Source: Micrasema longulum
Taxonomy: Eukaryota > Arthropoda > Insecta > Trichoptera > Brachycentridae
NCBI GenBank assembly: GCA_022494885.1
Contig: JAGVSM010000879.1
Coordinates: forward strand, 47,227 to 111,226
Length of the DNA stretch: 64,000 nucleotides
Direction: 5' to 3'
How positions within the stretch are numbered: position 1 is the stretch's first letter; the number at the start of each line of letters is the position of its first letter. The notes beneath the pieces were generated by a model. The model had not been told where the DNA came from. It did no database searches and saw only the letters and a list, made by a program, of their open reading frames with translations. A program made the position numbers and the translations under genes. Shown one piece after another: positions 33,074 to 45,512 of this stretch.

Positions 33074-36000
33074 CTCATTCCTGCTATTGCTGCTCAAGAG
33101 TTGCTATAATCGTGGGGTTTCGACGATGGGTAAAGTATTTTTTACTGTAAATACTCATTTAAACACCTGAAGTTCGCAATTGTTTTTTCAATCATTCCTC
33201 ATTAACGGTGGTTTACCATTGTATTTGTTAATTCAATCGGTTTCCGCTTAGCGAATCTTATTGTATTTTTCGGGGTTTATTACCCTGTATTATTTATTTT
33301 CGCGGTTCACTAACGGTTGTTCCTTCAGTCAAATTAATCATAATTGCGTCAGTTCATCAAATACTTGCATTCGCGGGAGCGCGGGAGGTTTAAATTAGGT
33401 TAATTTGCCGACAGTATGGTTCACTTCGCATATGGAGTGTGTGGAATGTCAGGATTGTGTCCAGCAGCTCCTAAACTGTGTTTATTCATTTCTAATGGCA
33501 CGCGCCGAACAGTTAGTTACCCGACCAATTCGTCAACACATACCCTAGATTGAGTACGCAACTATTGTAAGGCGCATGAAAGAATTCATTTAGTGCTTTT
33601 TATCATATTTTGTCATACATTTCGGATACAATGGACGAACGTCGATCTCGCGTCCTGAATAATGATTACATTAAAAATCTATCTATGTGTTGACATTTCC
33701 ATTAAATAAATATTACGAATCGTTCGCCGTATATTATTAAACAGTAATGGAGAAACTTCTCGATAATTCGAATTACGTTGTACAAGCACAATATTATAGT
33801 ATGTAGTATATAATATCGTGTTGGATCGAGTGGGTAAACCGCAGAACGGACGTGTGATAAGATGACTTCAACCAAGGCAGCGATCGAAGCGACTTAGTTA
33901 TGCTGGTATATTTGTGCCTTCAACAACATTTACTGTGACCGATAGTCTATTTGAAAGAATTAGTATGCTGGAATCGAACGATATTAATGCAATCCGTTCG
34001 TGTTCTTTGCCTGCGGAAAAATAAAATGAATATCTCTTTCTAGCCGTTACTTTGCATTTATTCTTCGAAGGTGCCCATGCTGATCGATATTCAGTATTTT
34101 TTCGGAGTATTTTTCCTATTCTTATTTTTTAATGAATTTTACTGTCGCATAAGGACTTGCTGGTCCGGAATGCCATTGAATCAGTTGGCTATTCAAGGGT
34201 GGGATTAATTTATTGAATAGTGAGATATTCCCCCAATCCGGGGTTGGGTGCCAATAATGGGTCGTCAATTAATACAATTCATTAAGTAATAAGGTAATAA
34301 ATTAGTTTTCTATGTGGATTTTGAATTCTGCCTTATCTTGCGCTGACTAACAAGCTGTTGATAATTCGAAAATTTTCTCTAGATATTTTCCATTTTTACC
34401 TATCATGTTTCTAATCTCTGTCGTTCCAGTGAGTAAGCTATTGATTTGCACGTATAATTATTATACGTGATGTTGAGGTGTGTTAGCACTCTATTTGTTT
34501 ATGGTAAAATATGCACATATATCTAATATAGCTTTTGTGATGATATTATTCCGGCGTGTCGGTTGAAAGAAACATAATATATTTCTCTAATTTGGTCTTA
34601 TTGAATTTAACAATATATTTATATTTTAATGAGTGGGAATACTATTTTGTTTAGGCCAGTGGTTAGTAACATATTCTATCATCATTATCATCATCGATTA
34701 CAACCATAAAATAAATAAAAATGGGTGCATCGCTATATAAAATCTGGTTCTATTTTATTTGTGCAAGACGAGAAAAACATTCTAGGCACTCCACACGCCA
34801 GTAAATAATTTGGTTCTTTTAGTACATAATTACGTTTCCTGTAATTAATCAATACCGGATCATGTTTTGTTTCTGGTAGGTAGTAGGTACGCACCCACGA
34901 ATATTTAGAAGGTAACCTCTTTATGGAAAATAATAATAGTATATTCTATATCCACACAATAAGATATTAATCTGTGCATGTATAACTAAAGCAATGATGC
35001 GCCCGAATAACAAAAAGCGTGCGAATAACGAATGAATCTGGCGCGAAACAAACTCGCCATTCTCACGTCCCGCACAACCGTAATTCTCTTTAATATTCAG
35101 GTAACGAGTAACGATACAAGCGAGCAGCCTGTCATCGTACTGTGAATGTTCCACATTTCGTTAGGAATCCATCATCGCTGACCAAATACTTACCACACTT
35201 CTTACTTCTCATGTACGACGTACGCAGAAGGGAAGGTGACTTATCTCGTAACGCATGAATTATTGGAAAGTACTAATTGGTGTAATTTAGTACCTCTACA
35301 CCTAAATAGATCGAAGTACGTGCATAACAAGTTGTTAAGAAGCCACAAAATATGATGGCTCGCTTTTCTAGTTTCACGTGATGAGAAAGTGAACCAGCCC
35401 AAATTATCATAAATGAAGCCTTGCCAATTAATAGTAAACAATTTATTGAATTTATTATTCAGATCGCTCTACGGCTTTTTAATCCGAACGATTTCACAAA
35501 GTTACGAGATCATTCACTCTACCTACACTTTTCTCCTCAATGAACTTAGATGTTATTCTACTAGCCGTTGAATTTTACTCGAATGTCTGGTTTTATCTTG
35601 TGTCTATATATGATCTCGACGCTGGGAATTGAACAATCTATACCTACAGTTATTTTATTGTTGATATTATCAGATTCCTCATACGCTTTTCCGACCGTTG
35701 AATTTGTTTTTCATACATGTAATATGCCATTTTTTCCGGCAATGTTATTCTTCTTCAACAACCCTAAATGTATGTATGTTCTCCTGAGTGTATAATGTAA
35801 TATTATGTGTGTGTAATACCTAATCATGTGTGTTATCCTTATTCATATTTGCATGTGTTTCTGTTACAGACCGCCTAAAGAGCCGACATAGGTATTTATT
35901 CCTAGGTACACTAATTATAATTATATTATATTATACATGTTGTCTTTGTGAAAAAAATGTAGACTGTATTCGGTTAAACCCGCGATACATAGTTTGCTAC

Positions 36001-36189
36001 CGGCTACTGGTGAATATTACATGCCAGGCTGACTATATGGTGAATATCCTCGCATTATCTTCTCTGTGTTACCATAATAGACATCGTGCATTATGATGCT
36101 TTTGGTTAATAATATTATCAGTTGCACGATGTGTCATGATCTTATAGTCAGCTGAGTATGTGGAAGACATCGATGGCATGTTTATATTA
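33074..36189. other. Probable intron or spacer, nothing identified
   Basis: No convincing ORF, SINE or TIR element. ORFs of 60-90 codons here lack protein-like composition. Imperfect AT tracts only. Confidence 0.45.
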
Positions 36190-36191
36190 TA

Positions 36192-37383
36192 CAGGATGAT
36201 TTTTTTCGTGGCAACCGATGTTTTTTTTTATAACTTGAGTAAAACACAAAAAATCTGGAAAATTATTTTATTCGAAGTTAATTTGGTCCGGCACGATTTG
36301 TTAGGTTGCTCGAGGAATACTATGCCAGGCAGATGTCCGCCTTCGGTCGGCACACAAAGATTAGCCCTTTTTTCAGTATATTATAACTTTTTTGAGCGTT
36401 GCTATGAGCGTTGAGCTAGCTGCTCTAGGGTGTCTGGCCGGTTTGCATAAACTTTTCCGATGAGACGATCGGGGAATACTTGCTTCACTAAAGTTCTCGT
36501 TTCGCGAGTGGTATGGCTCGTCCTATGGCCGTCCTGTTGAAACCAATAATGCTATATGTCATATTCGTCCAGTCGTGTTGCCAAATAACCAGTTAACATG
36601 GCGCAGTAGCGCTCCCCATTGACCGTTTCTGTTGCTCAGTCTTTAATTACGGGCCGATGATTTCTTGGCACTTACACCACACTAGACGGTGACCTTTACT
36701 GGATGCAGAGGCACTTCGTGAATGGTTTGAGAATTTTCAGTGCCCCAGTAATGACAATTTTGCGTATTGACGCTTCCACACAGCGCAAAGTGTGCTTCGT
36801 CGGTCATGATTAAACGCTGCCAAAAATCGGGTTCGATTTCAACGATGTTCTGCATGATTTTGGCGTATTGAGCACGTCTGGGCTTGTCGGATGGCAATCA
36901 TTTTCGGTGTTGTCTGTACCTTGTATGGAAATTCCTTCAAATCGACTTTCAGAATGGTCCACATGGTCGATGGATGCATGCCAAATTGCCGTGCGCGTCG
37001 ACTATATGAGGTTTCTGGGTGTTCGTCAACATCATCCCGTACAGCGGCTATAGCCTCGTTGCTTCTGCGTTGACGTGTTTGATTCTTTGGCTTGGATGTT
37101 GTCACAGTACCGGAATCCTCAAATTTGGCCACCAGTGTTCTTATTGTCTTCGGTGTAGGCACACCACAATAATTACGTTAATTACGCACGTTGCGTCAAC
37201 AAAACTAAAGACTTATATTGGAAAGAAAATTTCACAATTTCGGAGCGTCGTTTTGGTTTGTGTGTCCATGGTAAAAATTGTACCAAAATCACAATTCCAA
37301 CGCGCTCTGTCATAAGTCGATCTGTAACCAGCAGTCATTTTTATAGCAGTTTTACATCGGTTACCACCGAAAAAATCATCCTG
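36192..37383 (-). mobile_element. mariner/Tc1-type transposon with both TIRs, internally deleted transposase
   Basis: Ends CAGGATGATTTTTT (left) and the same reversed (right) extend 29 bp with 26 matches, flanked by TA on each side (36190-36191, 37384-37385). The minus-strand transposase pieces read PTPKTIRTLVAKFEDSG and EAIAAVRDDVDEHPETSYSR (helix-turn-helix region), LIMTDEAHFALCGSVN (first D), then a stop-broken region and FQQDGHRTSHTTRETRTLVK (second D). After DRLIGK the reading jumps to VYANRPDTLEQLA, so the block with the third catalytic acidic residue (SPDL...DFFLWG in relatives) is deleted. Frameshifts lie near 36690-36900 and in the N-terminal part. A dead, formerly autonomous element. 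Confidence 0.85.
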
Positions 37384-37538
37384 TACTTCTTCATTTTATT
37401 TCTATATTATTAAATACAAATAACTCACGAGTCAATTTTATCAGCATGGAAATTGGCAATTATTATAACTATGTGTAGTGTTAGAAAAGTATAGATAAAA
37501 TCAATATTCACAATTTTCTTCTGCAAGTCTAGTATAGT

Positions 37539-37856
37539 ATTTCACGTTTATCCGATTTTATTTGATCGTAAAAATCCACAAAGCACGATAAAATTACATA
37601 GAATGGATTGATACTTAATGAATATTAAAAAAAAAAGTATTTATTATTTATTTAATGGTAGGCAAACACATTAACCTAACCTAACTTAACCAGTACACCA
37701 CGAGGGCGACTAATCTCTTCTCGGTTTCCTTTTGCGGAATTTTTACCTGAGAGTAGTCATTAAATAAATTAAAGTAATGAAAACGAAACTAACAAATATT
37801 AATCCACCCTAATTTTGCCGTGTCCTGTGAATTTGGGTGATACGATGGAATGGGCC
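37539..37856. mobile_element. TIR element with an internal tRNA-like piece (family H, copy 1)
   Basis: The left end (TTTCACGTTTATCCGA ... AATCCACAAAGCACGATAAA) and the reversed right end (GGCCCATTCCATCGTATCAC ... TCACAGGACACGGCAAAATT) are alignable as inverted repeats. Between them lie TAGGCAAACACATTAACC, a CCTAACCTAACTTAACC run (telomere-like units) and GGTTTCCTTTTGCGGAATT, parts of SINE A in reverse. The 59.3 kb element has the same plan. Confidence 0.55.
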
Positions 37857-38793
37857 TTTGGCGATCAATTTCGATTTTTTTTACACATTGCAAATACATC
37901 TGCACAATGTGTATATTTATGCATAGTGCGATTATTTTCTGCAAACTATTACGTCACTAAAATACATACACTGTTTACTATGTTAGTACATTTTAAGCAC
38001 TGTGCACTTAAATGACACCATACTTGAAAAATCCCATTGTACATTTCCAGCGCTTATAAATAAATAGTTTCTCAAAATATTAAAGAAGAAAATGTGCCAA
38101 AAATATTGATGGGTTTTTGTCAGGAATTTTTTTGCTTTAGTAAAAGAACCGTTGAAAATACTTCTCGAGACAAACTAAAATGTAGCTACACAAGTCTGAC
38201 AGACATCTATGGAATATTTCCATAAGCTCGCTCTACGTTGGTGTTCATCGAGTGGAAAGTTAGCGAAGCTTTTAGTCACATGAATAAAGTTAACCGTTCA
38301 AAGTCTGTTGACGAATGTCTTTCCTAACTATTTTATATTGAAAAAAAAAATGCTTTAATAAATCCATAAAATTCAACTAGCATTATTTTATTTATATTTT
38401 CATATTGAAGCAGGCTTAAGAAAAGTATTACAAAATTAATTTTGTTATATTTGGCTGTGAACATTCAGCGACTCCTTATAAACTCAAATATAGTTAATAG
38501 GGAAGATAAATTATTTACTCGAGTACTTATTATAGATGATAGAAAACGCTTAAATACCTAATAATTACCATGGAAATAACACAACTGAAAAATAAAATTT
38601 TAAACCAGGAATGTTTTTTTTTTGGACCATTGATTTATCTATATGAAAATTTTTATTTAACAAATAATCATAAAATTTTACTGAAAAATGTCGAAAATAA
38701 AAAAAAATATATAACTACCTTTATAAGTTTTTAAAATAATAATAACTTTTTAGTCATTTGGTTTTTGCATTTTTGATACCTATTGAGTATAAT
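37857..38793. other. No feature recognised
   Basis: AT-rich; no ORF of interest. Confidence 0.4.
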
Positions 38794-39045
38794 ATATCTG
38801 TACCTCAGAGGCAGACGGATGCAAATCCAAACGTCAAATGTTGAACAATTGCCTAAAGAATCTACTTTCTCTAAGTGTTCAGAACATTAATTTGTATTTT
38901 CAGTATCTGAATACATTGCTTCTTTCATTATAAGGCTTGCATTTCTTCAAAATCAATGGACATGATCACAAACTGGATACGAAAATTGAAATGTCATTTC
39001 ATCAAATTCTGGATTTGCATCCGTCTGCCTCTGAGGTACAGATAT
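38794..39045. mobile_element. MITE with 36-bp perfect terminal inverted repeats
   Basis: 38794-38829 and 39010-39045 are exact reverse complements over 36 bp, starting ATATCTGTACCTCAGAGGCA. The 180-bp centre has no coding potential. Perfect arms suggest a recent insertion or strong conservation. The target site cannot be separated from the arm ends, though a TA or ATAT site is compatible. Confidence 0.75.
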
Positions 39046-40189
39046 TTTGTCTTGTTTTTGGCGGTTAAAAAGATTTACTTATTATTAAATCATTTACATA
39101 AAATTATACATTTATAGAAATTTGCTTTGACTATGGTTATTTACCACCCTTTCTAAATATAAAAACAATAATCAATACAAAAAAAAAACAAATTAAAACA
39201 ATATTTTTAGAAAAAGGTAGTAAACATAGTAAAAACATGAAATGGGCTGAGTTTTTTACAAACTATAAAAAGCTCAATGTGTCAATCGAGTGGAAATGTA
39301 AAATTACCCAGATTGGCTTCCAAATTTTCCTTTATCCTTAAATAAACCAAAACTACATACGTTTGCGTTTTTATTTTTCCGTATTTTCTTATAAGTTAAT
39401 TTCAAAAAAAATGGTCGGGCGATCTGACGATTTCGCACATGCTAAAGGCTTTGATTTCTCGAAAAGAAAGTAATGATTATATTTCTAGTACTCTTAAATG
39501 TTTAAAACGAGATTTATATCTTTAAAGTTCAGTGTTAGTAAATCGCTGGTAATAGGAACAAATTTTTGAACATGGGAAAATATTTTGCTACTAACACGAA
39601 AATTCTTGTAATATCTTAGGTTGCGTCTAAAATGAATGGTGTTATGCAAAAATGTTTCAAGCCACAAAATCGAAAAAATGGGTAAGCGTCAGAATCATAA
39701 TCCAAAAGTGATACGAATCGGATACTCTGTAATGTTTTCAATGTAAATAAAAAATAAATAAATTAAATGAAATATTATTTATTCGAAAAAATAGTTTGAT
39801 GAGTTTGAACGAACAAATTATCTATAATACCTCGATGTGTTAACCAAAAACCACGCAACTGGACTACAAACAATGTAACACGCTCTAAGATGCTAAATAC
39901 ATTGTTGCGTATTAAAATATCAATATGTGGGTAGCATGATAACAAAACAAAATGCAAATGCAAAAATGTGTTAACCCCGCTAATGACGCTTTATTTGCCA
40001 AAATTGCCGACAAGTTACGTTTAGCGACTAACTTTTCGTAATTTGGGGATTCATATTCCAAGTAAATCCTAAGGTATTTTTAATGTCAGGTTTAGAACAC
40101 GAAGCTTTTTTTTTTTCCTCGGAAATTTCCATCACAATTAAATATGTACTATTGATAACCTTACTTAAAAAAAGGAAAAAGTTCTCATC
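39046..40189. other. No feature recognised
   Basis: AT-rich sequence without an identified gene or repeat. Confidence 0.4.
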
Positions 40190-40416
40190 ATCATTCCCTT
40201 TCCGCAACTAATGGTGCATAGAGCAATCGCAGCAAATCTTGATAATTTTAGTCACATGAAGGTAAGATGATCAGTCTTACGGTTCAGGGACTATGAAATA
40301 TTCTAGTGTAAAAACACCTTATTAAATAAATATTTCATGTCAACCATGTCGGGAATCGAACCCGAGACCTCTTGCATGGTAGGCAAACGCGCTTACCACT
40401 ACACCACGAGGCTGAC
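40190..40416 (-). repeat. SINE family A copy
   Basis: The minus strand begins GCCTCGTGGTGTAGTGGTAA, with GCGCGTTTGCCTACCATGCA, B box GGGTTCGATTCCC, body, and 3' end with ATTAGTTGCGGAAAGGG and a (ATG)n-like tail. Confidence 0.8.
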
Positions 40417-40612
40417 ATTACATTGATTAAATTATTATTTTTTGGGGAAGTAACATGGTTTTAAATATTATCGCGTTATTAGTATTACAAAGGTAATAAA
40501 TAGGTTTTAAGGTGTTTTAGTTAGATTTTTATATAAAAAAAAAAAAACAATTTATAATTTTATCACCTTTTTTTGTGATCAATTATTGTTCAAACTGCAA
40601 AATTTCACTGTT

Positions 40613-40738
40613 CTTGGACTGGCACTTGACTGAACACCTCACCACCTCGCCTTCGTGGATAATCGAACTAAGCTGCGTTTGGTTTGCCAATAGAGTGCCC
40701 TTTGCATCTCTGGGTACGGAAGGGTGAATGATAATGAG
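40613..40738 (+). repeat. SINE family A 3' half
   Basis: GGACTGGCACTTGACTGAAC, GCGTTTGGTTTGCCAATAGA, GGGTACGGAAGGGTGAATGA. No tRNA-like module. Confidence 0.6.
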
Positions 40739-41218
40739 CAACGTTTTGACTATCGAATTAATTCCATACGCCTGCATTTGAGGAAACCACGCGATGTCGC
40801 GAGATTAGACATTAGACACCTGTAATCGAATATTAGGAATCGCGGGTTAGAAGTATACATGGTAGTTTAGGCCGGGTTGATGTCCTAATGATGTTATTCC
40901 TATCCGCATTGCCGGAAGTGCATATATGGCGCTAGTAGGAATCGATCGGTACTCGAGAATGGCGACTGCTTCCTAACATGGGTTGCTATCGCCACTAACT
41001 GGTAACTGGCTCAGGTAGGGTGGATCTGGTCAACTCTCGAGTCTGCACTCTTACCTGATGCAAGGCAGAGGCAGAAGTGTCGTTCTGAAGAACGACGACC
41101 CGAACATTCCACTAAACGAAATGTTAATATTTCTCACACCGATGAGTTAAGGACTTCAAGAAATTGGGTACAAGTTTTAGATTGGTTACTGAAATAAATA
41201 TAACTATAAGAATCAATC
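40739..41218. other. Unrecognised block of mixed composition
   Basis: 40.79-41.12 kb is less AT-rich and contains recurrent words (GATTAGACATTAGACACC, CTCGAGAATGGCG / CTCTCGAGTCTGC). It has the look of a decayed repeat, but no second copy was found in the window. Confidence 0.35.
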
Positions 41219-41390
41219 GGGTTGTAGTCCCGTGGCTAGTGTTGCAGACTCGTGGATCAGAGGATCTAGGTTCAAACCCTAATACCCCAACTTGATTCCC
41301 GTGTTTTAATACTCAGTTCTAATACTTACAACACATTGAAAATGGCCCCATAAGTCATAAGTAAATCGTAAGAACGTAAATATTTATTTT
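41219..41390 (+). repeat. SINE family B copy 2
   Basis: GGGTTGTAGTCCCGTGGCTA, the B-box region GATCTAGGTTCAAACCCTA, then the body to AAATCGTAAGAACGTAAATA. Confidence 0.75.
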
Positions 41391-41875
41391 TGCTATGGAA
41401 AACTGCTGAAAACATACTTATTTTTTTATAAGTCTTACTGTGGTTCTGTTGATCGCGTTATCCGGGTAAACTTCTACTCCTCAATTTGATTCATGTTTTA
41501 TTCAAACGCTTTAGCGGAATAATATATTTTTTTTGTCTTTTTTTAGGCCTTTTATTTTAAGGTTTCGTAATATATTTAGTGTTGTAGAAAAATTATTCCG
41601 AATAGTATTAATTTAAATATTTCGAACCTATAGAAATTATTTGAAATATTTTGTAAGTTCTTATACTATGACAATATTATATTACTTATAGTTTTAAGAC
41701 TTAAATGTGCATTAATTCAAAATATTCTATAATATTTTTATACCGAACCATTACCTTGGTTAAAATTATATTCTCTTCATTCGCTGTTTCCCCTTTACAA
41801 TGTAGAGACATTTTTTTTTATTTATAAAAGTTACTTTGTATTTTTACCTATCTGATATAGTAGATAAAGTATATA

Positions 41876-42012
41876 GTCGATGGCTGCTCTCGGGTAAAAA
41901 TCCTGAAAAAGGAAATCGAATAGAGAAACGTCCGCTTCGTAGTGTAGTGGTTGGCGCGTTCGCCTACCATCATTAAGGTCCAGGGTTAGATTCCCGCGAA
42001 GGTTGACATGAA
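41876..42012 (+). repeat. SINE family A, leader plus tRNA-like module
   Basis: GTCGATGGCTGCTCTCGGGT, AAAATCCTGAAAAAGGAAAT, TCCGCTTCGTAGTGTAGTGG, TTGGCGCGTTCGCCTACCAT, a B box with one change (GGTTAGATTCC), and GAAGGTTGACATGAAATATT. Confidence 0.7.
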
Positions 42013-43589
42013 ATATTTGAAATACATAATATGTTTGATGATAGTAGATAATGCACTTACAGATAAATCTATTTCGGTACCGTTCTCATTGCATTATTTA
42101 TGTAAATCAGTCGAATTCAGTGCCTTTATGTATGAACCTTTAGCATATACCATTTTCTAATAAATTAAAAAAAATCACATTTTTTTAGTATTTTAAAAAA
42201 ATAATTTGTAATTAACTCTGAAGAAGGCGTAGTGTTGCCGAAACTAGTTGGTCGTCAAATTATAAAAGTATAAGTGGTACATAAAAACAAAGTGATTTTA
42301 TTTTAATATATTAAATTATAATGTTTCACAAAGTGCTTTAAACATAAAAAAATTTAAAAATACAATTTTCAATTAAAATTTCGAAATGGATCATTTATTG
42401 GTTTTTTCGAGTGATCCCCATGCCTGCGGTTTGTCCAGTTTGTGTATGGCGTCACCCTTGCGCCTCGGTTAGGAGTGTTGATAACCTAATGATATGGCGG
42501 AATGTCCATTACATAGATATTGTGTTCTCCATTGTCCATTACCTACCCAAACCACAAAATACCTTACGATTTCATTCTTAGCAATCTCTTCGTCCGTTCA
42601 ACAGTGAATTTTAAATGATTCAGGATTCGCCTACTAAACATTGTTGTCTTTGTGTGATTCGGTGAACGAAAGTGCAGCGTGCTTTATAATAATTTATTAT
42701 TATATAAGATTTTGGATACCTTGTTTTTTCAGAGTCCTTAAAAATAAGACTTTCGCGTGAGAAACAAATATTGTTACTTGTTACCACTTTATGTAGAATA
42801 ACAAACTAAATGGACTTTGATTTGCTATGTGATAACCTGTCTGGAAGATTTTAGTCATGCATCCTTTCCGATTGTCAGAGTGGGAGAGGCTATGTATTTT
42901 TTAAATTTTATTTGAGTATCTACTTTAAATAGTAATTGAAAACAAAATTGTTAGTTCTCGAATTCTCAAAACCTCGAATTAAAAACCTTAATTAATTTTT
43001 TAAAATACACAGTTTGTTGTCCATCGTTTTAATTACTGGTATTCTTGATTGATTCTGAAACATGCAATTTAAAAATGTGAATGTTTCAAAGGGGTCATCC
43101 CGTAGTTATTGACTCTGTATTGACTTATAATCAGTAGTTAGCGTGTACATAACGTTATTTATTGTTATTATTATTACCCTTTTAAAGCAAAATTCTGAAA
43201 AAAAAATTCTGTAGTCTACTAACATTGGATTACATACGATAAATAATATTGTACATTATTTTTACAAATATTAAAATAATGAACCTGCTTTATTTCGTCC
43301 GTGTTATAAACAGCGTATGTACTAAAGAAACGCGTTTCTTCCATTCATGTATCCACATCGTATTATAAAATATGCAAATATGTAACGTTCGTGTAATATT
43401 TTTCCGAGAAACTTATAATTTATGTTGATACATACAAACCATTTGTTTACATTTGTGCAATATTGACCTGAATACTTCGTAATATTTTACTACCGATTCT
43501 CAATCTCAAAGTCTATGTATGATAACAATGAAATTAATTGTTACAAATTAAATTATAACAATGTTTTTTTAATATTTATTAATAAATAA
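42013..43589. other. No gene; possible repeat end near 42.22 kb
   Basis: CTCTGAAGAAGGCGTAGTGT followed by GCCGAAACTAGTTGG resembles a recurrent insect repeat terminus, but has no partner here. Confidence 0.35.
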
Positions 43590-43760
43590 TAAATACGTAT
43601 TTGCGTTCTTATAACTTACCGAAACATGTCATTTTAAGGGCCATTTTCAACGAGTTGTAAATAACTCACTATTAGAAAATGGGAATCATGTTGGGGTAGA
43701 GTGAGATTCGAACCACGGACCTTGTGAGTCCGAGACACTTGCCACGGGACCACAAACCGA
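43590..43760 (-). repeat. SINE family B copy 3
   Basis: Minus strand CGGTTTGTGGTCCCGTGGCA, GTGTCTCGGACTCACAAGGT, B box GGTTCGAATCTC (best preserved of the family), then ATTTACAACTCGTTGAAAAT. Confidence 0.8.
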
Positions 43761-44557
43761 TTCTTTTGAATCGGTAATTTGTTCATTTTTTTATTAATAT
43801 AGTAAATAAAATATTTTTTGTGCAAAATTAGTTTAACAGTAGGTATTAGGAGTATTAGGTAGGTAGCATATTTAGTTTCCTACTAGGTACATTATATTGA
43901 AAATCTGCGCAACAGGTGAAGATCTACCGTGTGTCGGTGTACGCGCTAGATCGTGTAGGATCATTGAATAGGTACTCTCGTTCACATTCTACTTGTTGGC
44001 AATCCGCGAAGTAAAAAGTCGCCTTTATGTTCAACATCCGCGCTCGTTCCCACAACACGTCTCCAATGTTGTGTTCCCAGTTCTCGGTTCTCAGATAGGT
44101 AGGTAGTGGCTACTCAGTATGATACATGAGCTGGCTATTAAACTGGTCAAGATACATATTATAAAATGATATTATCGATACCCCGATGAATCTAATCAAT
44201 GACCAAACAGATGTTGCTGTTAGTCGATTTAATTGAGTTATATTTAAGTGCAGTAATTATACGAGCTGTATAAAATGTCAATGTCGTCTGAAGTAGTAAG
44301 TTTGTCTTTCCAAAGAGGTCAGTCTATCACAGGATAGACTAATAAAAAATAAATATTTAATACGTCCAATTAATGATCCAATGAAATATTTCAATTTTGG
44401 TTTACTTACAATGAATCAATTGCGACACTTATTGCATGCAAAAATGCTTACTGTGTTTTTTTCGATTAGTTACTTTGATTTTAATACGTGTCGTATTTAG
44501 TTTGAAATGTTCCGTAGAAGCATAAAGATTTGTTAAATTTTATTTCTTTTTGTCAAC

Positions 44558-45512
44558 ATGTATGTTTATTTCCAATGTGTTACCCTGACCGAAAAATCTA
44601 AGATGAAATATCTGGGAATAATAATCGACCAAAATATGAAATGGAAAGAACAAATAGATTCAATGTGCAAAAGACTAAGAAAATTATTCCACATATTTTT
44701 AAAGCTTAGAGGTATTTTATCGACGGATCAATTAAAGACAGTTTATTATGCTCTAGTACAGTCAATCATTCAATATGCAATAGTTGGATGGGGGGGGGCT
44801 TATAACGCTCATCTTAGACCCTTAAAAATTCTACAAAAAAAAATCATCAAAATAATACTTTATAAACCATCCTTGTTCTCAACTACCGAACTGTTCAAAG
44901 AATTTAATGTTTTAAGAGTGGAGGATATCTACGGAAAGTGCTGTATGCTCCAGGTGCATAAGGAGAGCCTCCCATCGGACCGTATTACGGGAAGGTTGAG
45001 AACAGGATGCCTCGCTCTACAGAGAATTAAAACTACCACGGCCAAACATCATTATACTTACATAGGACGGAAGCTTTTCAATAATTTACCACAAAATCTA
45101 CGTCAAGAAATAAATTACGAAAAATTTAAGGATAAATTAAAGAAAAGCTTCTTGACATAACTCTTGACATCTTGACATTAACATTAACTGTATTTTAAAA
45201 AAAGAGATGTATGTTTAATATGTGCCCGTGTTTACAAAATTTGTGTTTTTATTTAATATATATATATATATATTTTTTTATTAGTGTTATATTTTCTCAA
45301 TTTTTAAAATTGTTTAATTTTTTATTTATTTTATTATTTTGTTTTGCATTTTATGTTTTATTTTTATGTTATTTTGTAAACTTGCCAAACACAAGAGCTA
45401 GACTCTTTTTTGGCAAGTTCAACCTTAAGTGTTTCATTTTTCTACTGAATGTATTGTTTATTTATGCTAAAATAAAGGTTTTAAAAAAAAAAAATATATA
45501 TATATATATTGT
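44558..45512 (+). pseudogene. Jockey-like LINE: RT C-terminal 190 residues, hairpin 3' UTR and TA-repeat tail
   Basis: The open frame to 45160 reads SKMKYLGIIIDQNMKWKEQI, LRKLFHIFLKLRGILSTDQL, YYALVQSIIQYAIVGWGGAY, LKILQKKIIKIILYK and YIGRKLFNNLPQNLRQEIN, the post-palm and thumb region of Jockey/CR1-type enzymes. The palm with catalytic Asp residues is absent (5' truncation at about 44560); the first 15 codons of the frame probably precede the element. The 3' UTR holds a two-stem hairpin (45379-45419), AATAAA near 45470, an A run and (TA)n. The frame itself has no stop or shift, so the copy is fairly young. Confidence 0.85.
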
